From Terrimonas pollutisoli (lineage in GTDB: Bacteria; Bacteroidota; Bacteroidia; Chitinophagales; Chitinophagaceae), in NCBI RefSeq assembly GCF_029360765.1, contig NZ_JARKNA010000025.1:1-62416 (forward strand): a DNA stretch of 62,416 nt. The letters are read 5' to 3'. Below the pieces are notes generated by a model that was given only the letters and a program-made list of their open reading frames with translations, searched no databases and was not told the origin of the DNA. Position 1 is the first letter of the stretch; each line of letters begins with the position of its first letter. Position numbers and translations under genes: made by a program. This document shows positions 51,605 to 60,471 of the stretch, piece after piece.

Positions 51605-52558
51605 TTATACTACCGGAATACTGCTCATCAACTCTTTGAGCTCCGGCTCACTGCCATTGAATAATAAAGGGAAGAACCGGCTGTTGAGCAGTTCATCCTG
51701 CGGCATGGAAGGAAAACTTTCCAATGCCTCTAGGCGTTCATACCCTTCGGTATTGCCCTGCGTACCATCGGCCATAGCATTAATCACCACTGCCCTGCGT
51801 GAACGCTCAGAAAAATTGGCATAAGAACCGTGCATCATCAGCGGATGATGAAAGCTGGCATAGCCCCTTGGCAGTTCATTGGCTACTTTTTTATCAAAAG
51901 CAATACGCTGTTCTTCTGTAAGCACTTCTTTCACCGATTCCATATCGCCGGTAAGCCCGGTAATGGGCAGCAGGCCCCATTTGTGACTACCAGGTACATA
52001 GTAAAGGCAACCATTTTCTGTGCTGGCATCATCCAGTCCTATCCAGCAGGTGAGGTGTTGCATGGGTTTGGTAAAAGTCCAGTACGAAAAATCCTGGTGC
52101 CAGGCTACTACTCCTCCATGTTTGGCAGGCTTGCAAAAAAGTTGATCGTGAAAAAGCCTGATGGGCTGTCCCAAAAGTTGATAGGCAGCCATGCGGTAAG
52201 CAGGCGCCCAAATAAGATCGTGAAAGCCGGGCGTTACACGCCATGCCCCTATTGCATGAAACAACACCTTGCTTGGATCTTCCGATTCGTTGCTCTCATA
52301 ATGATAGAACAACTCTTTCTCTTCGCCCGACACCGATTGCAGTTTTACCAGCTCCTCATTCAGAAGATCCACCTGTTCCTCATTCAGAATTTTGATACCG
52401 GAGATATATCCGTTTTCCCGGAAGAAATCAATCTGTTCTTTTGAAAGCACGTATTGTTCCCATTCTGCAGCTGTAGCAGGCTGCTTAAAAACAGAAGAAA
52501 CAGGATGGCTGAAATCCGCCAAGTCCTTTACTGTTGCGGAAATAGTATTGTTGATCAT
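51605..52558 (-). CDS. Phytanoyl-CoA dioxygenase family protein (2)
   Basis: 317 residues. HQDFSYW gives the iron ligands H and D, with a later LMMHGSYANFSERSRRAV carrying the distal His and the 2-oxoglutarate Arg. It also has the block TCWIGLDDASTENGCLYYVP, typical of the family. Its sequence is distinct from the first copy, so the pair was not produced by a recent duplication. It is probably cytosolic. Confidence 0.86.
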   Translation of the reverse strand: MINNTISATVKDLADFSHPVSSVFKQPATAAEWEQYVLSKEQIDFFRENGYISGIKILNEEQVDLLNEELVKLQSVSGEEKELFYHYESNESEDPSKVLFHAIGAWRVTPGFHDLIWAPAYRMAAYQLLGQPIRLFHDQLFCKPAKHGGVVAWHQDFSYWTFTKPMQHLTCWIGLDDASTENGCLYYVPGSHKWGLLPITGLTGDMESVKEVLTEEQRIAFDKKVANELPRGYASFHHPLMMHGSYANFSERSRRAVVINAMADGTQGNTEGYERLEALESFPSMPQDELLNSRFFPLLFNGSEPELKELMSSIPVV

Positions 52559-52707
52559 GATAGATAATTTTTTGTTGATTTAATTTGATATTGTATGAGC
52601 ATCTCCCTCGTGTTCCTGCTGTTGTTAAACTATAGTTTCAGAAAAACATTCATGCCACTAAAGGAAACATTTACTCGGGTGTGAATTGGTTTTTCGTATT
52701 TATTGGC

Positions 52708-52745
52708 ATGTTAGCTCCCCACTCATAGTAGCGGGGAGCTAACAT
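52708..52745 (-). terminator. Large hairpin downstream of SusD
   Basis: ATGTTAGCTCCCC pairs with GGGGAGCTAACAT, a perfect 13-bp stem with a 12-base loop, 62 bp beyond the SusD stop. There is no clear T-run; it probably protects the SusCD mRNA or acts as a partial terminator before the dioxygenase/transporter genes. Confidence 0.55.
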
Positions 52746-52806
52746 ATCAATATACAATGGCTGTTTAGAGTTTACCTACTCTGCCATCCATTGCTTTTCT
52801 GCATAA

Positions 52807-54231
52807 TTAATATCCCGTATTATTCGGCAAAAGCTTAGTATTAATTTGTGTTTCGGCAAATGGAACAGGGAAAAGCACATGGTGCGCCTTCATAACAGGA
52901 GGCGTTGCACCATAATAGGTTGTATTGGCTGCAAAGTGAGCATTCATCACCTCTAATGCACGGCCTGTTCTTACCAGGTCGAACCAACGATGGCCTTCCA
53001 TGCATAATTCCAACCGACGCTCCGTTTCTACTGCCAGTCTAAAACCAGACTGTGTGAGAGCAACAAGTGGAGTTAATCCTGCACGCTGGCGAACCTCATT
53101 GATAGGATCCAAAGCTTCTACAGTTCTGTTGAGTTCATTCAGGGCTTCTGCCTTCATTAACAGCACATCGGCATAGCGCAGCACAATCCAGTCGTTCTCA
53201 GCATTAGTGGCGGCAGTGGCTTGTGCATCAATAAACTTCGCACAATAATATTCGGTGTTTAGTCCTCCAGCAGAATAAACGACTGAAATTGCAGCTCTTT
53301 TATCGCCGGCACTATACAAGCCTGCCCATTCGGGCATTTCATTGTTATAGCGGGCACCCGGGCTGCCTGCCATACTAACTGTGCTTGGCAGCATATTAAT
53401 ACCAATACTGTTTCCTAAACCAGGCAGCGCCCTGGTATAACGGACAGCGAAAATAATTTCATTATTCATTTCATTGCTGTTGCTAAACACGCTGTTGAAA
53501 TCGCTTAATAATGAATAACCGGTTACCATATTTAAAGCCGTTAAGGCTTCGTTGTATTTTTTCTGTGTCAGGTAAACCTTACCCAACAAAGCATTGGCAG
53601 CTCCGCTTGTAACACGGCCAATATCGGCTCCGGTATAACCTGGAGACAAAACCGCTGCAGCTTCAGTGAGATCCTTCACAATTTGTGTATACACATCAGC
53701 TACCGGCTGGCGGCCATAATTGTAAGAGTCCTTGTAATCATCGAGAGGTGTGGTAACCAGGGGAACAGCACCAAAAAGTTGAACTAAATTGAAGTAGTTC
53801 AGCGCCCGAATAAATTTTGCTTCGGCCAGGTAACGGCTCCGTAGTGTTTCGTCCATTGATACGGATGCTCCTTTAACAATAACTAAATTGCTTTGAGCAA
53901 TAGACTTGTAGGAGGCATTCCATATAGTGGAAAAAGATGCCCATGTTTGATCAAATGTAAAGCCGTCTAACAAATTATAAGCAGGGCCCCCGATCTGAGC
54001 CGTTGAATTGTCAGATGCAACATCGCCAAATGCCTGAAAGACCCCATTATAAATGGGTTGCAGTGTATTGTAATCAGCCGTCAAGGCACTTTTTAAACTT
54101 ACGGCGTCTTTAATATAATTTACCGAATACACCTTATTAGGATCCGACAACTCAATAAAATTGCGCTTACATCCCGCTAATGCAGCGATTGCCAGCGAGC
54201 AGATTGTTATATACTTGATACGATATTTCAT
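52807..54231 (-). CDS. RagB/SusD family outer membrane lipoprotein
   Basis: 474 residues. Signal with lipobox ALAGC (Cys21), the SusD start FIELSDPNKVYS, TPR-like helices and the family signature ERRLELCMEGHRWFDLVRTG near residue 415. It is the cell-surface glycan-binding partner of the SusC transporter. The gene lies 18 bp after SusC and together they form a surface import unit. Confidence 0.93.
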   Translation of the reverse strand: MKYRIKYITICSLAIAALAGCKRNFIELSDPNKVYSVNYIKDAVSLKSALTADYNTLQPIYNGVFQAFGDVASDNSTAQIGGPAYNLLDGFTFDQTWASFSTIWNASYKSIAQSNLVIVKGASVSMDETLRSRYLAEAKFIRALNYFNLVQLFGAVPLVTTPLDDYKDSYNYGRQPVADVYTQIVKDLTEAAAVLSPGYTGADIGRVTSGAANALLGKVYLTQKKYNEALTALNMVTGYSLLSDFNSVFSNSNEMNNEIIFAVRYTRALPGLGNSIGINMLPSTVSMAGSPGARYNNEMPEWAGLYSAGDKRAAISVVYSAGGLNTEYYCAKFIDAQATAATNAENDWIVLRYADVLLMKAEALNELNRTVEALDPINEVRQRAGLTPLVALTQSGFRLAVETERRLELCMEGHRWFDLVRTGRALEVMNAHFAANTTYYGATPPVMKAHHVLFPVPFAETQINTKLLPNNTGY

Positions 54232-54249
54232 GATGAATGAAGATTAAGA

Positions 54250-57200
54250 TTAAAAATTCAAATTAACACCTAAGATAAAGCTGCGATACAAGGGGTATGA
54301 GCTACCGTTGTCGAATCCTAAAGTAGCATCGTTGTTCACATTTGATTCAGGGTTGTATCCAGGATATTTTTTGGTAAACATGGCAAGGTTCTGCGAAGAC
54401 ACATAAAAGCGCAAACCATCAAAATAAGACGATGTCTTTTTAGGCACAGTATAACCAAGGGTTACATTGGCAATGTGCAGGAAAGATGCATCATGAAGAT
54501 AGCGGTCTGACATAGCGTCTTGTGCAGGACCACCGGCTCTTGGCTCCATACCATTGCCAGGATTTTGCTCAGACTTCCAACGATCCAATACATTGGTTCT
54601 TGGGTTCACACTACCGGAAAACCTGAATTGATTACGGTCAATACCATACAAGTTTTTAGCGCCGTAAGAGCCACGCATAATGATATTCAAATCGAAATTG
54701 GCATACTGAAATGAATTCACCAATCCAAAAGTGAATTTGGGCGCTGCATTGCCTATGGCCTGCATATCTTTTACATCAACCTTACCATCGTGATTGTAAT
54801 CCTCATATTTAACATCGCCGGGCTTCATTGTATTAGCCGCCCATTTGGGGCTATCATCTACATCTTTCTGACTCCGGTACACGCCAATTTGTTTATAACC
54901 CCAAAACTGGCCAATCGGTTTTCCTTCTTCAATTTTGTATCCATTTAGGAAACCTTGGAACAAAGGAACATGATTCACTAGCTCCAATACTTTGTTTCTG
55001 TTGAACGTGATATTGAAGTTGGTATTCCATGTTAAACGGCCTGTAAGGTTTTTAGACGCAATGCCTATTTCCAATCCCTGGTTTTGCACTTTACCAACAT
55101 TTTCCAGAATGGTTAAAGCAAAACCATTGATGGCAGGAATATTTTTGTTAAGCAGCAGGCTGGAAGTAATCCTCCTGTACAGATCTACAGTTACAGCAAG
55201 ACGATCTTTAAAAAATCCGGCTTCCAATCCAAGGTCTGTTTGCTGATTCTTTTCCCAGGTTAAGTTCGCATTCGACAATCCACCCGGTATATAGCCGTAG
55301 TTTACGGTGCCGTTGCCGGTACCAAAACTATAATTGGCTGAACCCATATAACTCTGCCAGGCATAATCGCCAATATTATAGTTTCCAGTGAAGCCATGGC
55401 TTGCTCTTAGTTTTAAATCGCTAAGAAAACTAAACTTATCCATGAACTTTTCCTCCTTAATACGCCATGCAGCCGATACAGACGGGAAGTTTGCATATTT
55501 ATTATTGGTGCCAAAGCGGGAAGAACCATCCCTTCTGAAAGCAGCCCCCAGAATATATTTATCCTGGTATGCATAATTGACCCTTGCATACATTGAAGTC
55601 AGGTTGTTTCCTGTATAAGAACTGATAACCGTGGTTTGTCCGGCGCCAGCTACTGTATGCACTGCATCAGTTAAAAAACTTCCAGTCACAGAATTCACGG
55701 TTTCCATTGTGGATACGTTTTGCTGGGCAGAGTAACCTGCAACAGCACTAATATCATGGTCCCCCATGGTTTTATCATAGGCAAGATAATTCTCAGACAA
55801 CCAGTTGTAATTCATCCCCACTTGTCGTTGCGCCCTTATGGCCGACAGGCTAGGGTTGGTAAAAGATGCTGTTGTAGACCCTGACCCCCCATAAGTTGAA
55901 GGAGTGAAAACATTGCGGCTGGAATTACTGTTCATAAAACCGAAAGTGGTTTTAAATTTCAACCCTTCCATAATCTTAGCCTCCAAATAAGTATTTCCCA
56001 GAAACACGGTCGTTTTGGTTTTGTCCTCGTAGAGATCTATTATGGCCATTGGATTGGTAAAGTTTGGCGAAAGCCCAAAATTGAGAGGGTCAATGGCCGG
56101 TTGCGCATAATTTCCATTGGCATATTTTACAGGAAATAAGGGAGGCATCATCGCTGCATTTGCTAAAATGCCATAAAAGCCACCAAGTGCACCAGTGCCG
56201 CCGCTAGTGCCTTCTGCACCATCTCCCCTAGTATCTTTATTAGTATTAACAATAAAAGAAGGCATTAATGAAACCCCCAGCTTAATTCTCTTCGTTAACT
56301 GTGCATCAAGATTAGCCCGCAAATTATAACGCTGATACCCTGTGCCCTTAACAATACCATCCTGCGATAAGTATCCACCGGAAACAGCATATTTTACTGC
56401 ATCAGAACCACCACTTGCACTCAACTGGTAGCTATGTTGCAACGCATTTCTTAGTATCACATCCTGCCAGTCGGTATTGGGTAAATCGGCGGGCGGGTTT
56501 ACAAAAGAAGCCGGCACAGCCTGACCTTTGTTGGTATAAACCTCTTTCATATACTCAATCAACTGTGGGGTATTTAATACCGATACTTTTTTAAGCGCCT
56601 GCTGCGTACCTGCATAGGCATTAAAAGCAAATTTGGTTTTGCCGCTGCTGCCTTTTTTGGTGGTTACCATTACCACACCATTCCCTCCTCTCGATCCATA
56701 AATGGCACAAGATGCAGCATCTTTCAGCACCTCCATCGACTCGATGTCTTGAGGATTAATCAGATTAAAGACTGCGTTATCGGGCAGTGGATAACCATCT
56801 ACCACATATAAAGGGGAGTTGCCTGCATTGATAGAACCTGTGCCTCTTACCCTGATTACAGGAGCCTGACCGGGTGAGCCATTAGTGCTTTGCACACTTA
56901 CACCCGATACTTGCCCGGCCAATGCCGCACCGGGGCTTAACACAGGCAAATCCCTTACCTGTTTTGAGGAAACTGAGGCAACTGCAGTGGTCAGCATTTT
57001 CTTTTTCAGGTTTCCATAACCTACCACCACCACGTCCTGAAGGGTTTTGCTGAGCTGGGTTAAGGAAACGTCAGCCCTGGTTCTGCCCGGCCCTACCTCA
57101 ATCTCGCTGGCATTATAACCTGTAAAAGAAAAAACTAATATTACATTATCTGTGTCAACAACTATGGAGTACTGACCCTGTTCGTCCGTAGCCGTTCCTT

Positions 57201-57357
57201 TACCCGATCCTTTCAGTACAACACTCACATCTTTGAGCGGGCTGTTGTTTTCTCCCGTTACCACTCCGATAATGGATCTTTGCTGTCCTATAGCAGAGGA
57301 GCTAAGAAATAGCAGTAATAATGACGCATATATGCATCGCATGGCAAGTCGGCTCAT
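54250..57357 (-). CDS. SusC/RagA family TonB-linked outer membrane transporter
   Basis: 1035 residues. Signal peptide, CarboxypepD_reg-like domain (about 26-105, GVVTGENNSPLKDVSVVL), TonB plug with VVVGYGNLKKKML and the SusC signature MEVLKDAASCAIYGSRGGNG, then the C-terminal beta-barrel. It imports oligosaccharides with energy from TonB. It is the first gene of the SusCD pair; tandem TTTGCGAA repeats lie 58-86 bp upstream. Confidence 0.93.
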   Translation of the reverse strand: MSRLAMRCIYASLLLLFLSSSAIGQQRSIIGVVTGENNSPLKDVSVVLKGSGKGTATDEQGQYSIVVDTDNVILVFSFTGYNASEIEVGPGRTRADVSLTQLSKTLQDVVVVGYGNLKKKMLTTAVASVSSKQVRDLPVLSPGAALAGQVSGVSVQSTNGSPGQAPVIRVRGTGSINAGNSPLYVVDGYPLPDNAVFNLINPQDIESMEVLKDAASCAIYGSRGGNGVVMVTTKKGSSGKTKFAFNAYAGTQQALKKVSVLNTPQLIEYMKEVYTNKGQAVPASFVNPPADLPNTDWQDVILRNALQHSYQLSASGGSDAVKYAVSGGYLSQDGIVKGTGYQRYNLRANLDAQLTKRIKLGVSLMPSFIVNTNKDTRGDGAEGTSGGTGALGGFYGILANAAMMPPLFPVKYANGNYAQPAIDPLNFGLSPNFTNPMAIIDLYEDKTKTTVFLGNTYLEAKIMEGLKFKTTFGFMNSNSSRNVFTPSTYGGSGSTTASFTNPSLSAIRAQRQVGMNYNWLSENYLAYDKTMGDHDISAVAGYSAQQNVSTMETVNSVTGSFLTDAVHTVAGAGQTTVISSYTGNNLTSMYARVNYAYQDKYILGAAFRRDGSSRFGTNNKYANFPSVSAAWRIKEEKFMDKFSFLSDLKLRASHGFTGNYNIGDYAWQSYMGSANYSFGTGNGTVNYGYIPGGLSNANLTWEKNQQTDLGLEAGFFKDRLAVTVDLYRRITSSLLLNKNIPAINGFALTILENVGKVQNQGLEIGIASKNLTGRLTWNTNFNITFNRNKVLELVNHVPLFQGFLNGYKIEEGKPIGQFWGYKQIGVYRSQKDVDDSPKWAANTMKPGDVKYEDYNHDGKVDVKDMQAIGNAAPKFTFGLVNSFQYANFDLNIIMRGSYGAKNLYGIDRNQFRFSGSVNPRTNVLDRWKSEQNPGNGMEPRAGGPAQDAMSDRYLHDASFLHIANVTLGYTVPKKTSSYFDGLRFYVSSQNLAMFTKKYPGYNPESNVNNDATLGFDNGSSYPLYRSFILGVNLNF

Positions 57358-57414
57358 CGTTATTTTTTTTGGTTAGTATAAATTTAGACCAGTAGTTACA
57401 AGACCCCCCTGCCG

Positions 57415-57443
57415 TTTGCGAATAAAAACCGCCAATTTGCGAA
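57415..57443. promoter_or_regulatory. Tandem TTTGCGAA operator upstream of SusC
   Basis: TTTGCGAA at 57415-57422 and 57436-57443, both preceded by C-rich triplets, start-to-start 21 bp. The same tandem arrangement occurs upstream of the GH95-like gene (60360, 60382). AraC-family regulators bind such direct repeats two helical turns apart; the XylR-like protein at 60472 is the likely binder. Confidence 0.6.
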
Positions 57444-57559
57444 TTACTTGTTCCAAAGAGCAATGGAGTCCAAATACAGGAACTATATAACAGAAAATTA
57501 AATACGGGCAGTAAAAACAAGACAACCCCTCTTTTTTTGTGAAATCTAAAACATGCAGA

Positions 57560-57730
57560 TTACGTTTTATGTAAACACGGTTTTATCAGTTCATGTTTTT
57601 CAAGCCAATACATCAACTGCTCAGCTATTTCATGATTATAAATAGTTGGTCTTAAATGAGACAGACTCTTTTCCTGAATCGACTTACTCAGCATCTGAAC
57701 TGCAAAATGTCCGATGCTTTTTTTGTATTT
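57560..57730 (-). pseudogene. Degenerate fragment resembling a LacI/GntR-type regulator C-terminus
   Basis: The minus strand is open for 56 codons beginning KYKKSIGHFAVQMLSKSIQE, with a stop before it. The IGxxAVxML pattern recalls the last helix of LacI-type sensor domains, but the remaining residues do not. It may be the tail of a former regulator. The rest of 57444-57840 has no gene. Confidence 0.3.
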
Positions 57731-57840
57731 TTAAAGTATGATCAACTCTAACTTATTTTAAAATATTTGATGACTATATTGTGCCCTATAATACCAATAT
57801 TGTTAGAATAACCCAACTGCAACATTCTGTCTTAAACTAT

Positions 57841-60054
57841 TTAATTCACAGTTTTCCTGCTCCCCCAATAATTACTTCTTCCTCCCTGCTTTACAGCATC
57901 AGCCTTCAACAATAAGTCTGCAGCATTTTTATATAAAACAACTTCTTCGCCTTTCTTAAGTTGCAAAGCATAATCACCATTACTCAATTCTTTCAAATGA
58001 GCTTTCCCGCTTACGTGCAGTTTTCCGTTTATACCGGGATGAATAATGCAAGGTTCTCCGGCCAAACTTTTTATACGCACCCATTTTGTTTCACCATATT
58101 TACGCACTGCACTAATTAAAAATGCGCCTTCTGTTCTTAAATTTTCAAATGAAAGATCCTTCCATGAAGATGGCACTGCAGGAAATACCCTGATCTTATC
58201 GCCCCAGCTTTGTAATACCAACTCCTGGATAGAAGTAGCGGCAGCAAGTGGTGTTTCAATTACCGGCCCCTCTTCTAAATACATCGTGTTCGGTTTTGTA
58301 TAACCGAATAATTGATTTAAATAATCAAGGGCTTTATCTCCCCTGCCCATTACGGCATGTATGGATGCACTGCCTGTAAAGGAGAATCCCGCAAACTCTG
58401 ATTTAAGACTAAGCCAATGTTGCAATGATTTTTCTATCAGCGGTCTGTTTTCCGGCTGCTCCCAATTCATGCTACACAAAGGGTGAATCATGAGCATGTG
58501 TGAATAATGACGATGAGATTTACTAAATGCTACATCACGGCCTACCCGTAAACCATTTGCGTCCGTGGGATAATCGGTAAGATTAGTTAATACATCTTTC
58601 CATCTTGGCGCAAGTCTGTCGTTCGGGTTTATTTTTAATAAGGTTTCACAACCCCAACGAAACAATGACAAATCATAATTACAATCCCTGGTCGTACCAC
58701 CGGGGTATTCAGGTGAATAGGTATATGGCAAATGCCATTTTCCATCTTCTTCTTTCGTCATCACATCCAGGTAATAGTTGATGCTTCCCTTTAACAATGG
58801 AAAAAGTTTTGCTTTTATATTTTCGTCCATCGTGTAGCGATACTGCAACCAGTAATTATACAAACACCAGGTAAGATTTCCCAGCTCGAGCTCCGATTCT
58901 GAAGCAGTTGAATCTCGTAATGGAGCCACTTTTATAGAACTGGATAAATCGATGGTAGCAACACGGCCCAATGCCAGTGCATTGTGCCGGTAACTTTCAG
59001 GTACATTCCTGCGCAGGTTTTCTTTGCCCTCATCAATCATTTTCACAAGCCCGTTAGCTAATTCTAACTGGTTGGCTGCGTAAAGCGGTGAATAGGTGAG
59101 CTGAACATTCAGGTTAAACCAGTAAGCCGGCCATGGTGTGTACCGAAACCAAGGGCCCATCAGATCTAAAGCTGGTCTTTCGTTCCTGGTAGCTGATGCC
59201 AGTTTATATTGTTGTATCCAATAAAAGCTTTCCATCCGTGCATCCGGTAACGACATAAAACTCTTGGGATAATAATTGTGCCACCACTGCCTGTGTACAT
59301 TCAGCAATTGCTGCACCTTATCTTTTGCAGCATTGCTTACAGTTTGTATTGCTTCTTTAGCTGAAGTCTGGTTTCTGTTGAGGGCAACTGATATGTAGCA
59401 TGTTTTGCTATTCGCTTTATTTTTTGTTGCCCATGCCGTGGTATAATCGCCACCGGCAAGCATCGGTTGTTTGCAATAGTTAACGGCTCCGTCGCTTGCA
59501 AGAATAGAGGGTGGATTTGCCACATATCCTTTAGGAATTCCCCGGTACTTTGTGCGGCTATTGATGGAAACTTCGGGATAAAACTGCCACTGAAATTTTC
59601 TTCCACCAGCACTCGCATTTGTTTCAAAAATAATCACATTCGCTTGTGAAAGTGTAACTGTCCGCCATTGAATGGTTCCTTTATCGGTTACAATCGTTCC
59701 ATTGGCTTCAGCATTCCATAAATCAAGCCTGGCGGTATTTTTTAAAATTTTCCCTTCAGGTTTAAGTTCAAAATACCCGATGGGCAAACGGGCTTTATCT
59801 CTACTATCTATTACATCCGTACGACCAATCTCCAGGCGCAAAGCATTGCTATCCTTCATGTACAGCATAGTACCCAGCAAACCATTGCCGGTAAAAACCC
59901 CCTCTTCCCATTTGGTAGTAAGCGTATCATAAACCATATCGTTGCGGGAAAGAAATTTTTGCCAATTAACCCCTGTTTTAGATTGGGCAATGCTTGTTTG
60001 AATCAAGAATATTGACAGAATAATACTGCTTAATTTTTTCAGATTGATCATCAT
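57841..60054 (-). CDS. GH95-like glycoside hydrolase (alpha-L-fucosidase/galactosidase type)
   Basis: 737 residues with a signal peptide ending IQTSIAQ. N-terminal beta domain with KWEEGVFTGNGLLGTMLY, the GH95 opening pattern, then an alpha/alpha-toroid with FNLNVQLTYSPLYAANQLE, HYSHMLMIHPLC and the C-terminal IQELVLQSWGDKIRVFPAVP. GH95 enzymes invert alpha-1,2-linked L-fucose or L-galactose. It is transcribed first in the locus; its leader carries the tandem operator and a large hairpin. Confidence 0.75.
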   Translation of the reverse strand: MMINLKKLSSIILSIFLIQTSIAQSKTGVNWQKFLSRNDMVYDTLTTKWEEGVFTGNGLLGTMLYMKDSNALRLEIGRTDVIDSRDKARLPIGYFELKPEGKILKNTARLDLWNAEANGTIVTDKGTIQWRTVTLSQANVIIFETNASAGGRKFQWQFYPEVSINSRTKYRGIPKGYVANPPSILASDGAVNYCKQPMLAGGDYTTAWATKNKANSKTCYISVALNRNQTSAKEAIQTVSNAAKDKVQQLLNVHRQWWHNYYPKSFMSLPDARMESFYWIQQYKLASATRNERPALDLMGPWFRYTPWPAYWFNLNVQLTYSPLYAANQLELANGLVKMIDEGKENLRRNVPESYRHNALALGRVATIDLSSSIKVAPLRDSTASESELELGNLTWCLYNYWLQYRYTMDENIKAKLFPLLKGSINYYLDVMTKEEDGKWHLPYTYSPEYPGGTTRDCNYDLSLFRWGCETLLKINPNDRLAPRWKDVLTNLTDYPTDANGLRVGRDVAFSKSHRHYSHMLMIHPLCSMNWEQPENRPLIEKSLQHWLSLKSEFAGFSFTGSASIHAVMGRGDKALDYLNQLFGYTKPNTMYLEEGPVIETPLAAATSIQELVLQSWGDKIRVFPAVPSSWKDLSFENLRTEGAFLISAVRKYGETKWVRIKSLAGEPCIIHPGINGKLHVSGKAHLKELSNGDYALQLKKGEEVVLYKNAADLLLKADAVKQGGRSNYWGSRKTVN

Positions 60055-60199
60055 AAAAATTTAAATCTTCTAAAAGCCCATCCACCGCTGATACCCGATC
60101 CTACCAGAATTGCATCAAATTTGACATTAAACATATAGCTGTTTCAAAATTTACTGACTATCTGTTTCCTATCAACAGAACATTCTACAGAAAACGAAT

Positions 60200-60239
60200 A
60201 ACTCTTACACGACTACAAATATTTAGTCATGTAAGAGTT
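60200..60239 (-). promoter_or_regulatory. Large hairpin in the leader of the GH95-like gene
   Basis: AACTCTTACACGACTA (60200-60215) and TAGTCATGTAAGAGTT (60224-60239) form a 16-bp stem with one G-T wobble and an 8-base loop. It lies about 150 bp upstream of the gene start and 120 bp downstream of the tandem operator. It could be a terminator of the regulator transcript or an attenuator. Confidence 0.6.
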
Positions 60240-60359
60240 GCTTTCTCATGATGTTAAGAGAACGGTGGTGAAAGCTGGCAAGCGTGGCATCGTCAGATTA
60301 GTTTCACAATAAAAACTTCTGATTAAAAATAATTGACATTTTCAACCACCTTGTGTCAA

Positions 60360-60389
60360 TTTGCGAAAAAAAATATGTCCATTTGCGAA
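60360..60389. promoter_or_regulatory. Tandem TTTGCGAA operator upstream of the GH95-like gene
   Basis: TTTGCGAA at 60360-60367 and 60382-60389, start-to-start 22 bp, with conserved flank TGTCMA before each copy. It is the same motif as upstream of SusC. Confidence 0.6.
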
Positions 60390-60471
60390 TGCAGGAACCT
60401 GTGTTTTTCAAGGAGTAATTATATGCAAATGGTTACCGATACAACAACAAATAACATACGAAGAAAGACAG

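Noticed and set aside
51830..52444. Open frame of 204 codons on the plus strand
   Set aside because: Antisense to the second dioxygenase gene, whose HxD and distal His motifs are intact.
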